This document shows, in pieces, positions 8,788 to 16,514 of a DNA stretch of 41,293 nucleotides (the stretch's first letter is position 1; every line of letters begins with the position of its first letter). The DNA comes from Flavobacteriaceae bacterium (lineage in GTDB: Bacteria; Bacteroidota; Bacteroidia; Flavobacteriales; Flavobacteriaceae), in contig JAGQYS010000034.1 of assembly GCA_020435965.1 (NCBI GenBank), positions 1 to 41,293 of the forward strand. Direction: 5' to 3'. A program made the position numbers and the translations under genes. The notes beneath the pieces were generated by a model. That model was not told where the DNA came from, did no database searches, and saw only the letters and a program-made list of their open reading frames with translations.

Positions 8788-9593
8788 TTCAATTTAAAAC
8801 TATAAATATTACTTCCTAACTTACTATCACTTTCATCAGTGATTAAAGCAGTAGAACTATCCTTAAAACAAATGCCTTCTTTTTGAGAGTCGTGATCAAA
8901 TTTCAATTCTTCTATAGTACCTTTAAAAAAATTATCACCTTTAAAATTGGTTATTTTCCAAAGTTTATCGTGGTTTAATAGCACTATAGTTTTTTCATCA
9001 TCACTCACATCAGCAGAGGTTATTTTGTGATGCTTTCCTGCTAGATTAAAGTCAGTAACCAATTCTGCTGTATGCTTACCAATTTGGTTAGGGACTTTAA
9101 TAAGTTTACTGGTTTTATTCTCTTTGCTAAAAACATAGAAATAACCTTTAAAAAGGAAAAAAGCTTCAAAATCTTCTGATTTCATATCTTTTGGAAGCAA
9201 AAAGTTTATTTTATCAGCAATTACGCTAGCTTTATCTATATCAGAATTAGCAATCTTGTAAATCGTAAAATCATCTCTGTTTTTGCTGTTGTTACCAAAA
9301 TCACCAATATATAAATTGCCTAAATCATCTGAAGTTAAATCTTCCCAATCTATATTGCTTGCATTGCTAACATCAATATCTTTTATAATTTTCCCTTGAG
9401 TATTTAAACCATAAATATTGTTTTTGTTTCCTGCATCTTCAATAACCCAAATCAAATCAGAATTAGGTATTGTTTCAGTCGCTGAAACTTCTTTTAGGGT
9501 TGATGGTAAATCTGCAATTACAGTCAATTTTCCTGTATCGCAAGAAGATAAAAATAGAGTGATAAAAATGAATTGTTGAATTTGAAACATCAT
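8784..9593 (-). CDS. Predicted lipoprotein with beta-propeller-like repeats, function unknown
   Basis: 269 aa. A short hydrophobic N-terminus ends in FLSSC with C18 as the likely lipidated cysteine, so it is exported and membrane-anchored. The mature part is built of short strands with repeating D-x-G turns (DWEDLTSDDLGNLYIGDFGN, about 82-101), as in SdiA-regulated or phytase-like propellers, but I cannot assign a family firmly. No catalytic motif is evident. It converges on the phosphoesterase/barrel gene with overlapping stops. MMF gives two possible ATG starts one codon apart. Confidence 0.65.
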   Translation of the reverse strand: MMFQIQQFIFITLFLSSCDTGKLTVIADLPSTLKEVSATETIPNSDLIWVIEDAGNKNNIYGLNTQGKIIKDIDVSNASNIDWEDLTSDDLGNLYIGDFGNNSKNRDDFTIYKIANSDIDKASVIADKINFLLPKDMKSEDFEAFFLFKGYFYVFSKENKTSKLIKVPNQIGKHTAELVTDFNLAGKHHKITSADVSDDEKTIVLLNHDKLWKITNFKGDNFFKGTIEELKFDHDSQKEGICFKDSSTALITDESDSKLGSNIYSFKLN

Positions 9594-9696
9594 AAAATTT
9601 TAGGTTAAAAACCAATATAACGACTTTAATACTGAATTTGAAATTTAAAATCTTAAACTATTTATAAAATAAGTAGAAAGCAACCAATGATTTTAA

Positions 9697-9704
9697 TAGT
9701 TTTG
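9697..9704 (+). promoter_or_regulatory. -7 promoter element for the tesB operon
   Basis: TAGTTTTG is an exact TAnnTTTG match. It predicts a start near 9711, leaving about 14 bases before ATG 9725 but only about 5 before the alternative GTG 9716. Confidence 0.5.
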
Positions 9705-9724
9705 AAATTATAAAAGTGAAAAAC

Positions 9725-10588
9725 ATGACGACAATTAACGACCTATTAAATCTTCTTACGTTAGATAAAATAGGTGAGAACGAATTTAATGGAATAAGCA
9801 AAACTGTTGGTAGCCCAAATGTATTTGGTGGTCAGGTGTTAGCACAAGCCATTAATGCAGCAAGCAGGACAATTACCAACAATCGTGTTTTACATTCGAT
9901 GCACTCCTATTTTCTAGAAGCAGGAAATTTAGAGATTCCTATTACTTATAATGTGAGTATTGTAAGAGATGGAGGGAGTTTTTCGGTTCGTCGTGTAACT
10001 GCACATCAAGGAGAAACAACAATTTTTATTTTGTCTGCCTCTTTTCATAAAAAAGAAGAAGGTTATAACCATCAAATTGAAATGCCAAAAAGCATAAAGC
10101 AACCTGAAGAATTGTTAAGTTGGACAGATATGTTGCATCAATTTGGCGAAGCTATTCCACCAAGAACTAAAGGTTTTATGGAGATTGAGCGACCTGTAGA
10201 GTTTAAACCTGTAGAGGTTGTAAATCCATTTAATAAAGAAGATTTGCCGCCTTTCACAAACGTATGGTTTAAGTTAAAAGGTGATGTTTCAAATTTAGAT
10301 TTGGCTTCAAAACAGCAAATACTCACTTATATTTCCGATTATAATATTTTGGCTGCTGCAATGAATCGTCATGCAAGCAAAGCTCATTGGGGAAATACCC
10401 AAACAGCAAGTTTAGACCACTCTATGTGGTATTTTAGGGACTTCAATTTTGATGATTGGTTGCTGTATTCTATTGAGTCTCCAAACACTTCTAACGCAAG
10501 AGGGTTTGCTAAAGGAAATATATTTTCAAGAGATGGAAAACTTATTGCTTCTGTTGCTCAAGAAGGCTTAATGCGACCAAAAGGATGA
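9725..10588 (+). CDS. tesB: Acyl-CoA thioesterase II (TesB family)
   Basis: 287 aa double-hotdog thioesterase, as long as E. coli TesB. It hydrolyses medium- and long-chain acyl-CoA to free acid and CoA in the cytoplasm. FGGQVLAQA (34-42) and HSMHSYFL (57-64) are typical of the first hotdog. In the second, D231 in LDHSMWYFRDF, a Ser/Thr near 252-255 and Q279 in VAQEGL match the Asp-Thr-Gln catalytic triad. I chose ATG 9725 because family members begin just before the LLNLLTLDKI stretch and the promoter fits; a GTG at 9716 would add three residues. The stop overlaps the next start by 4 bases (ATGA), so it is the first gene of a tight three-gene operon. Confidence 0.9.
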   Translation: MTTINDLLNLLTLDKIGENEFNGISKTVGSPNVFGGQVLAQAINAASRTITNNRVLHSMHSYFLEAGNLEIPITYNVSIVRDGGSFSVRRVTAHQGETTIFILSASFHKKEEGYNHQIEMPKSIKQPEELLSWTDMLHQFGEAIPPRTKGFMEIERPVEFKPVEVVNPFNKEDLPPFTNVWFKLKGDVSNLDLASKQQILTYISDYNILAAAMNRHASKAHWGNTQTASLDHSMWYFRDFNFDDWLLYSIESPNTSNARGFAKGNIFSRDGKLIASVAQEGLMRPKG

Positions 10589-11274
10589 AGCACTCGTGTT
10601 TAAATATAGGACATCGAGGTGCAAAAGGCTACATTGCCGAAAACACTATTGAATCTATTCAAAAAGCATTAGATTTTGGAGTTGATGGCATTGAACTTGA
10701 TGTGCATTTATGCGCTTCTGGTGAATTGGTTGTGTTTCATGATTTTACGTTAGATAGAATGACTAATGGAACTGGAGAAGTTAGTAAATTATCATTATCT
10801 GAACTGAAACAACTCAAAATAAATAATCAATTCACTATTCCTACTTTAGAAGAAATCTTGGATATTATTGACAAAAAATGCCTTTTAAATATCGAATTAA
10901 AAGGAAAAAATACAGCTTCAAAAGCATGCGAAGTAGTTCAGAAATATATAAAAACAAAAGGATGGAGCTATCAAGATTTTATAGTGTCTAGCTTTCAGCA
11001 TCATGAGCTTGAAGACGTTTTTGAAATTGATAAACAAATTCCTCTAGGAGTGTTATCTAAAGCAAGTGTAGATGAAGCTATTGAATTTGCTCAAACCATA
11101 AATGCAGTTGCAATTCATCCCAATTATGCCTTGTTAACTTCCGAAAATGTAAACAGAGCACAAACAAAAGGCTATAAAGTATATACTTGGACTGTTAATG
11201 ATGACGATACTATTAAACGTATGAAAAGCTATAAGGTTGACGGAATAATTTCTGATGTACCAGATAGATTATGA
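10585..11274 (+). CDS. Glycerophosphodiester phosphodiesterase (GDPD family)
   Basis: 229 aa, the size of cytoplasmic UgpQ-type enzymes, no signal peptide. Hydrolyses glycerophosphodiesters to glycerol-3-phosphate and an alcohol. GDPD active-site residues: H10-R11 in GHRGAKG, E19-N20 in AENT, E37/D39/H41 in IELDVH and H52-D53 in FHDFTLDR. IELKGK and PTLEEIL are also typical. Four-base overlaps on both sides (tesB before, flavoprotein after) indicate translational coupling; with TesB it suggests turnover of lipid breakdown products. Exact substrate is not visible. Confidence 0.92.
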   Translation: MKHSCLNIGHRGAKGYIAENTIESIQKALDFGVDGIELDVHLCASGELVVFHDFTLDRMTNGTGEVSKLSLSELKQLKINNQFTIPTLEEILDIIDKKCLLNIELKGKNTASKACEVVQKYIKTKGWSYQDFIVSSFQHHELEDVFEIDKQIPLGVLSKASVDEAIEFAQTINAVAIHPNYALLTSENVNRAQTKGYKVYTWTVNDDDTIKRMKSYKVDGIISDVPDRL

Positions 11275-12521
11275 TAAAAAAAGACGTCATCATTGTTGGA
11301 GGTGGAGCAGCAGGTTTTTTTGCAGCAATTAATATTGCAGAGCAAAACCCGAAGTTAAAAGTCGCTATTCTTGAGCGTGGAAAAGAAGGCTTACAAAAAG
11401 TTAGAATTTCTGGAGGAGGTCGATGTAATGTAACTCATGCCGAGTTTGTACCTTCGGAATTAGTACTTAATTATCCAAGAGGTGAAAAAGAATTATTAGG
11501 ACCTTTTCATCAGTTTATGACTGGAGATACTATTGATTGGTTTCAAAAACGAGGTGTCGAACTCAAAATTGAAGACGATGGACGTATGTTTCCAATTACA
11601 GATTCTTCAAAAACAATTATCGATTGTTTTTTAAACGAAGCCAAAAAACAAAAAGTTGAGGTGTTGTATAACCATGTAGTAAAATCTATAAATATTGTCA
11701 CTTCGAGCGCAGTCGAGAAGCCTCACAAGATTAATATTAATAAGTATTTTCAAATTGGAACATCACAAGGCGACTTTATTTCTGAAAAACTACTCATAGC
11801 TACAGGAAGCAACCCAAAAATATGGAGCCTTCTTGAAGATTTAGGTCATAGCATTTCGCAACCTGTTCCATCACTGTTTACGTTTGATATTAAAGACGAG
11901 CGTATTAAAGATATTCCTGGAGTTGTAGCACAACATGTTGAGGTTAAAGTGTTAGGAACTGATTTGGTTTCTGAAGGTCCATTGTTAATTACACACGTTG
12001 GAATGAGTGCGCCTTCAATTTTAAAACTGTCTGCTTTTGGCGCTATTGAATTGGCAAAACACCATTATAAATTCCAGATTGAAGTTAATTTTATCAGACA
12101 ATCGTTTGAAGATTGTCTGAATATGTTAAAAGAATTAAAGCACGAGTTAGCAAAGAAAACAGTTTATAAATCCACACAATTTAACTTGCCAAAACGCTTG
12201 TGGCATAAACTGGTTTTAGCGTCCAATATGAATCAAGACACACGTTGGGCAGATTTGAACAAAAGCCAATTAGAAGATTTAGCTTCACAACTTACTCAAG
12301 CTGTTTTTAAAGTAGACGGAAAAAGCACCTTTAAAGAAGAATTTGTGACTGCTGGAGGTATCGATTTAAAAGAAATCAATTTTAAAACCTTTGAAAGTAA
12401 GTTGCATAACAATTTGTATTTTGCAGGAGAAGTTATTAATGTAGATGCAGTTACAGGAGGCTTTAATTTTCAGAATGCTTGGACAGGAGCTTATATTGCA
12501 GCTAAATCAATTTCAGAGTAA
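11271..12521 (+). CDS. HI0933/BaiN-family NAD(P)/FAD-dependent oxidoreductase carrying an in-frame repeat insertion
   Basis: 416 aa flavoprotein. The FAD dinucleotide fold is at the N-terminus (IIVGGGAAGFFAAI, 7-20), with the family block RISGGGRCNVTHAE (45-58), LLIATGS (174-180) and C-terminal GGFNFQNAWTGAYIA. Family members are uncharacterised flavoproteins or bile-acid-type reductases; the physiological substrate is unknown. Residues 142-150 (IVTSSAVEK) are encoded by a 25-bp palindromic repeat (11696-11720) that occurs identically in the ilvN-ilvC spacer. It falls in the variable segment between VVKSIN and the KYFQIG stretch and keeps the frame, so the protein is probably intact with a surface loop. 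The stop at 12521 touches the left repeat of the DUF559 cassette. Confidence 0.88.
   Translation: MIKKDVIIVGGGAAGFFAAINIAEQNPKLKVAILERGKEGLQKVRISGGGRCNVTHAEFVPSELVLNYPRGEKELLGPFHQFMTGDTIDWFQKRGVELKIEDDGRMFPITDSSKTIIDCFLNEAKKQKVEVLYNHVVKSINIVTSSAVEKPHKININKYFQIGTSQGDFISEKLLIATGSNPKIWSLLEDLGHSISQPVPSLFTFDIKDERIKDIPGVVAQHVEVKVLGTDLVSEGPLLITHVGMSAPSILKLSAFGAIELAKHHYKFQIEVNFIRQSFEDCLNMLKELKHELAKKTVYKSTQFNLPKRLWHKLVLASNMNQDTRWADLNKSQLEDLASQLTQAVFKVDGKSTFKEEFVTAGGIDLKEINFKTFESKLHNNLYFAGEVINVDAVTGGFNFQNAWTGAYIAAKSISE
11696..11720 (+). repeat. Palindromic repeat, intragenic copy
   Basis: TGTCACTTCGAGCGCAGTCG plus AGAAG, 25 bases identical to 24677-24701. The core CTTCGA...TCGAGAAG can fold back. It lies within the HI0933-family coding sequence and is translated in frame. 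Confidence 0.85.
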
Positions 12522-12522
12522 T

Positions 12523-12557
12523 TTCCCCTCTAAAAAGAGGGGATTAAGGGGTGTGTT
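12523..12557 (+). repeat. Left hairpin repeat of the DUF559 cassette
   Basis: Contains the perfect 7-bp hairpin CCCCTCT-AAAA-AGAGGGG (12525-12542), then ATTAAGGGGTGTGTT. The same order (hairpin, ATT, G-rich, GTGT) is read on the opposite strand at the right end. Confidence 0.8.
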
Positions 12558-12575
12558 TTACTAATTTTGTCATAA

Positions 12576-12974
12576 ATGAAAATTTATTATAATCCAAAAC
12601 TCAAAGAATTAGCTAGACAGCTTAGAAATAATTCTACTAAAGCTGAAATAAAACTTTGGACATTTTTAAGAAGAAATCAGATGTATGGCTATGATTTTCA
12701 TAGGCAAAAACCAATTGATCAATATATTGTTGATTTTTTCTGTAATAAACTACAGCTTGCAATTGAGTGTGATGGATATTCGCATGAGATATTAGAAGTA
12801 TATGAAAAGGATCTGAAAAAGACCATACGATTAAAAGATTTAGGAATTCACGTTTTACGTTTTTCAGATTATCAAATCATGAATGATATAGAAAATGTAT
12901 TAAGGTTTATTGAAGATTATATTCTTAAATTTGAAGAAAACAATAATACACCTCCCTCAATCCCTCCTTGTTAG
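12576..12974 (+). CDS. DUF559 domain protein (Vsr-like PD-(D/E)XK endonuclease family)
   Basis: 132 aa. The fold resembles very-short-patch-repair and type II endonucleases: E24 in STKAEIKLW, FHRQKPI (41-47), D53 in IVDFF, E64 and D66 in AIECDGYSHE give the D...E-x-D metal site, followed by KDLKKTIRLKDLGIHVLRF (78-96). The last residues TPPSIPPC and the TAG stop are encoded by the right hairpin repeat, so gene and repeat are one unit. Family members are presumed nucleases; substrate is not established. The gene sits between hairpin repeats in a row of unrelated metabolic genes, which looks like an insertion. ATG 12576 is 18 bases past the left repeat. Confidence 0.85.
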   Translation: MKIYYNPKLKELARQLRNNSTKAEIKLWTFLRRNQMYGYDFHRQKPIDQYIVDFFCNKLQLAIECDGYSHEILEVYEKDLKKTIRLKDLGIHVLRFSDYQIMNDIENVLRFIEDYILKFEENNNTPPSIPPC

Positions 12975-12981
12975 GAGGGAA
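12945..12981 (-). repeat. Right hairpin repeat of the DUF559 cassette (inverted)
   Basis: Contains the perfect 8-bp hairpin TCCCTCCT-TGTT-AGGAGGGA (12961-12980), preceded by ACACCTCCCTCAA. Reverse-complemented, it aligns along its length with 12523-12557. It overlaps the 3' end of the DUF559 coding sequence. Confidence 0.8.
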
Positions 12982-12986
12982 GCTAA

Positions 12987-13523
12987 ATGATGAATACATA
13001 CATAGCGCTTTTAAAAGGCATTAATGTTGGTGGACACAAAAAAGTGCCAATGGCAGAGTTACGTGAATTGTTATCTAAATCTGGATTTGAAAATGTACAA
13101 ACCTATATTCAGAGTGGCAATGTTATTTTACAATCCAATAAAGGTGATATCTCTGAAATAGAAAGTGACATCGAAAAAAGTATTGAGGATAATTTCGGAT
13201 TTGAAGTGTCAGTATTAGTAAAAACAAGGCAAGATTTACAACGCATTTTTGATGATTCTCCTTTCACCAAAGATAAAAAGAAAGCGAGTCATTTTATGAT
13301 GCTTCACAATTGTCCAAGTGATGATTTAGTAAAAGAAGCTTCAGAAAAAGTGTATGAAGGAGAAGAATATAAAATTATCAACAACTGTATTTACTATTAC
13401 TATGAAAAAGGGTTAGGAAAGGCAAAATTTAATGTCAATTTCTTTGAACGAAAGTTTAAAACATTTGCAACAGCAAGAAATTACAACACAATGGTAAAAC
13501 TCTTATCTTTGTCATCAGAATAA
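12987..13523 (+). CDS. DUF1697 domain-containing protein
   Basis: 178 aa cytoplasmic protein. It begins with the family hallmark NTYIALLKGINVGGHKKV, then MAELRELL and VQTYIQSGNVIL, and ends in RNYNTMVKLL; all are typical of DUF1697, whose biochemical role is unknown. Two ATGs abut (12987 and 12990); family members usually start M-x-T-Y, so 12990 is equally possible. The gene starts 5 bases after the DUF559 cassette, so whatever signals it had upstream may have been replaced. The tail of the gene carries a -7 promoter element for the following mevalonate gene. Confidence 0.88.
   Translation: MMNTYIALLKGINVGGHKKVPMAELRELLSKSGFENVQTYIQSGNVILQSNKGDISEIESDIEKSIEDNFGFEVSVLVKTRQDLQRIFDDSPFTKDKKKASHFMMLHNCPSDDLVKEASEKVYEGEEYKIINNCIYYYYEKGLGKAKFNVNFFERKFKTFATARNYNTMVKLLSLSSE
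13504..13511 (+). promoter_or_regulatory. -7 promoter element for mvaD
   Basis: TATCTTTG, an exact TAnnTTTG match inside the end of the DUF1697 gene, 17 bases before the mvaD ATG. The -33 position has TTA rather than TTG. Confidence 0.5.
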
Positions 13524-13528
13524 TTGCT

Positions 13529-14611
13529 ATGACAGAACACGATTTTAGTCCTAAACCATATACAAATTCGATTGAAAAAGGAAAAGTAACTTGGGAATCA
13601 CCAAGTAATATTGCTTTAGTAAAATATTGGGGAAAAAAGAAAGATCAAATTCCTGAAAATCCTTCAATAAGCTTTACGCTTAATGAATGCAAAACCATAA
13701 CTACACTAACTTTTACAAAGAAAGAAAGCAATAAAGACTTTTCTTTTGAAGTATATTTAGATGGAAATAAAAAAGATGATTTTAAACCAAAAATTCAAAC
13801 GTTTTTTGAGCGAATTGAATCTTATTTACCTTTTTTAAGAGACTATCATTTTAAAATTGAAACCAAAAACACCTTTCCGCATAGTTCTGGTATAGCGTCG
13901 TCAGCTAGCGGAATGAGCGCTTTGGCATTATGTTTAATGAGTATTGAGAAGCAATTAATTTCTGGAATGAGCGAAGAATTTTTCAATCAAAAAGCATCCT
14001 TTTTAGCACGATTAGGATCAGGTTCAGCATGCAGAAGTATTGAAGGTGATTTAATTGTTTGGGGAAAAACAGATTCAATTGAAGGAAGCACAGATTTGTT
14101 TGGAGTAAAATACCCATATAAAATTCACCAGAATTTTAAGAACTATCAGGACACTATTTTATTAGTTGATAAAGGAGAAAAACAAGTAAGTAGCACAGTT
14201 GGGCATAATTTAATGCATAATCATCCTTTTGCTCAAAATAGATTTCAACAGGCACATAATAACCTTGAAAAACTAAAGCCTATATTTGAATCTGGAGATT
14301 TAAACGCTTTTGTTAAACTAGTAGAGAGTGAGGCATTAACACTTCATGCCATGATGATGACAAGTATGCCTTATTTTATTTTAATGAAACCAAATACGCT
14401 TGAAATAATTAATAAAATTTGGCGTTTTAGACAAGATTCAGGTTTGCATATTTGTTTTACCTTAGATGCTGGAGCAAACGTACATATTTTGTATCCAGAA
14501 AATGAAGCAACTCAAATTTTGGAATTTATTAAAAGAGAGTTAGTTGTATATTGTCAAAACGGACATTATATTTGTGATCAAATTGGTTTTGGAGCAAAAA
14601 AAATTGATTAA
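13529..14611 (+). CDS. mvaD: Diphosphomevalonate decarboxylase
   Basis: 360 aa GHMP-superfamily enzyme; converts mevalonate diphosphate to isopentenyl diphosphate with ATP. Diagnostic segments: NIALVKYWGKK (27-37), the phosphate-binding loop FPHSSGIASSASGMSAL (116-132), GSGSACRSIEGDLIVWG (163-179) and TLDAGANVHILY (311-322) with the catalytic aspartate D313. Flavobacteria make isoprenoids by the mevalonate route, and the mevalonate kinase gene follows 57 bases later, then a prenyltransferase, so the three form a metabolic group. Confidence 0.93.
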   Translation: MTEHDFSPKPYTNSIEKGKVTWESPSNIALVKYWGKKKDQIPENPSISFTLNECKTITTLTFTKKESNKDFSFEVYLDGNKKDDFKPKIQTFFERIESYLPFLRDYHFKIETKNTFPHSSGIASSASGMSALALCLMSIEKQLISGMSEEFFNQKASFLARLGSGSACRSIEGDLIVWGKTDSIEGSTDLFGVKYPYKIHQNFKNYQDTILLVDKGEKQVSSTVGHNLMHNHPFAQNRFQQAHNNLEKLKPIFESGDLNAFVKLVESEALTLHAMMMTSMPYFILMKPNTLEIINKIWRFRQDSGLHICFTLDAGANVHILYPENEATQILEFIKRELVVYCQNGHYICDQIGFGAKKID

Positions 14612-14616
14612 ATTTG
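14588..14616 (+). promoter_or_regulatory. Promoter for the mevalonate kinase gene
   Basis: TTTG (14588-14591) and TAAATTTG (14609-14616) are spaced 17 bases, fitting the Bacteroidota -33/-7 arrangement. They overlap the mvaD stop region and lie about 50 bases before the ATG. Confidence 0.5.
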
Positions 14617-14668
14617 CAAAAATGTTTAAAAATATATGTATATTGTTAAACAAAATTTTTAAAGAAGT

Positions 14669-15598
14669 ATGAAAGGACCACTTTTTTATTCTAAAATATT
14701 ACTTTTTGGAGAGTATGGAATCATAAAAGATTCTAAGGGACTTTCTATTCCATATAGCTTTTATAATGGTGCTTTAAAGATGAATGATAACTCATCTGAA
14801 ATTGCTATAAAATCTAACACTAACTTAAAAGCTTTTGTTGAGTATCTTGAACATATAGATGCCAATTTAGTAACTTTTGATTTTAAAGTTCTTAAAGCTG
14901 ATGTTGATGCAGGCATGTATTTTGATTCTTCTATTCCTCAAGGATATGGTGTTGGAAGTAGTGGTGCATTGGTTGCTGCCATTTATGATAAATACGCTTT
15001 TGGTAAGATTACGGTTCTAGAAAACTTAACAAGAGAAAAGCTTCTAAAATTAAAAAGTATCTTTTCTGAAATGGAGTCTTTTTTCCATGGAAAATCATCT
15101 GGTTTGGATCCTTTAAACAGTTATCTAAGCATTCCAATTCTTATCAATTCTAAAGACAATATTGAAGCCACAGGAATACCATCACAACAAAGTACTGGTA
15201 AAGGTGCAGTGTTTTTATTAGATAGTGGTATAATTGGTGAAACAGCTCCTATGGTTGGTATTTTTATGGAAAATATGAAACAAGAAGGGTTCCGTAAAAT
15301 GATAAAAAACCAATTTATAAAACATACTGATGCTTGTGTTGACGATTTCCTAAAAGGTGATATAAAATCTCTTTTCAGAAATACAAAGCGTTTATCAAAA
15401 GTGGTATTAAATCATTTCAAGCCAATGATTCCTCAGCATTTTCACGAACTTTGGAAAAAAGGCATTGAAACTAACGATTATTACCTAAAACTTTGCGGTT
15501 CTGGTGGTGGAGGTTATATTTTGGGTTTTACCGAAGATATGGAACGTGCTCAAAAATCACTATCAGATTATAAATTAGAAGTGGTTTACAACTTCTAA
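14669..15598 (+). CDS. GHMP kinase, probable mevalonate kinase
   Basis: 309 aa. N-terminal YSKILLFGEYGIIK is the GHMP start motif of mevalonate kinases. The ATP loop is PQGYGVGSSGALVAA (90-104), FFHGKSSGLDPLNSY (138-152) carries the catalytic Lys/Asp region, and LCGSGGGGYILGF (275-287) is the C-terminal glycine motif. It should phosphorylate mevalonate to 5-phosphomevalonate. Phosphomevalonate kinase belongs to the same superfamily, so the exact step rests on resemblance to flavobacterial mevalonate kinases and on position after mvaD. Confidence 0.85.
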   Translation: MKGPLFYSKILLFGEYGIIKDSKGLSIPYSFYNGALKMNDNSSEIAIKSNTNLKAFVEYLEHIDANLVTFDFKVLKADVDAGMYFDSSIPQGYGVGSSGALVAAIYDKYAFGKITVLENLTREKLLKLKSIFSEMESFFHGKSSGLDPLNSYLSIPILINSKDNIEATGIPSQQSTGKGAVFLLDSGIIGETAPMVGIFMENMKQEGFRKMIKNQFIKHTDACVDDFLKGDIKSLFRNTKRLSKVVLNHFKPMIPQHFHELWKKGIETNDYYLKLCGSGGGGYILGFTEDMERAQKSLSDYKLEVVYNF

Positions 15599-15608
15599 AT
15601 ACCTTCTC

Positions 15609-16514
15609 ATGCTTTCTAGAAAACAAAAACATGTGTTGCTAAAGTTTTTTAGCATGTTTTCTGTGGTTAGAGGTTACAATATTTTGGTTATTGTTCTTGC
15701 TCAATACCTAACATCCATTTACATTTTAGCTCATGATAAACCTCTAAAACAGGTTGTTTTTGATTTGAATTTACTAATGATAGTTTTAGCGTCTTCTGCT
15801 ACGATTGCTGGAGGCTATATCATCAATAATTTTTACGATTCAGAGAAGGATTTGATCAATCGTCCTCAAAAATCCATGTTGGACAGGTTGGTCAGTCAAA
15901 ACACCAAATTGGTATTTTATTTCGTGCTCAATTTTATTGCAGTTGTCATGGCAAGTTATGTATCATTTAGGGCTGTGATTTTCTTTTCTGCCTACATTTT
16001 TGCCATTTGGTTTTACTCGCATAAGCTTAAAAAATTACCAATAATTGGGAATCTAACGTCAGCCATATTAACCATTACACCTTTTTTCGCTGTCTTTATT
16101 TATTACAAGAATTTTGAAACAGTCATTTTTGTTCATGCTATGTTTTTGTTCCTCATATTGTCTATGCGTGAGTTGACTAAAGACCTCGAAAATATTAAAG
16201 GCGATTTGGCATTAAATTATAAAACCATACCTATTGTTTATGGTGAAAAAACATCAAAAATAATGTTAACCATTTTTGCTGCTCTAACACTTATTCCAGC
16301 TTATTTTTTAATTTTTAAATTCAATATTGGAAGAATGGATTACTTCTTCTATCTCAGTATTGCTCTCTTGGTTGTATTTTTATTATTACTTCAAAAATCA
16401 AATAACAAGTCACAGTATTTAATTCTTCATAACATCTTGAAGTTTATTATTGTTGCTGGTGTTTTTAGTATTGTTCTAATTGATGTAAATTTACTTTTAA
16501 ATCGAATTTTATAA
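15609..16514 (+). CDS. UbiA-family prenyltransferase (geranylgeranylglycerol-phosphate geranylgeranyltransferase-like)
   Basis: 301 aa integral membrane protein with about eight hydrophobic helices. The two aspartate motifs are N74-F-Y-D77-S-E-K-D81 and D192-L-E-N-I-K-G-D199, which bind prenyl diphosphate through Mg2+. The family moves polyprenyl groups to aromatic or glycerol-phosphate acceptors; flavobacterial homologues are usually labelled GGGP geranylgeranyltransferase, but the acceptor cannot be read from sequence. It follows two mevalonate-pathway genes and overlaps the next start by one base (TAATG). Confidence 0.85.
   Translation: MLSRKQKHVLLKFFSMFSVVRGYNILVIVLAQYLTSIYILAHDKPLKQVVFDLNLLMIVLASSATIAGGYIINNFYDSEKDLINRPQKSMLDRLVSQNTKLVFYFVLNFIAVVMASYVSFRAVIFFSAYIFAIWFYSHKLKKLPIIGNLTSAILTITPFFAVFIYYKNFETVIFVHAMFLFLILSMRELTKDLENIKGDLALNYKTIPIVYGEKTSKIMLTIFAALTLIPAYFLIFKFNIGRMDYFFYLSIALLVVFLLLLQKSNNKSQYLILHNILKFIIVAGVFSIVLIDVNLLLNRIL

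Larger units (their letters stand above)
12523..12981 (+). mobile_element. Candidate minimal mobile unit: DUF559 endonuclease gene between inverted hairpin repeats
   Basis: A 459-bp block begins 2 bases after the stop of the flavoprotein gene and ends 5 bases before the next start. Its ends (12523-12557 and 12945-12981) are imperfect inverted copies of each other, each containing a perfect hairpin next to a G-rich tail. The only gene inside encodes a PD-(D/E)XK-type DUF559 protein. The block separates genes that otherwise run in one direction. No transposase, no obvious target-site duplication; mobility is inferred. Confidence 0.55.

Noticed and set aside
9716-9724. GTG at 9716 as the tesB start
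   Set aside because: Adds only three residues, is only about 5 bases from the predicted transcript start, and family members begin at the ATG position.
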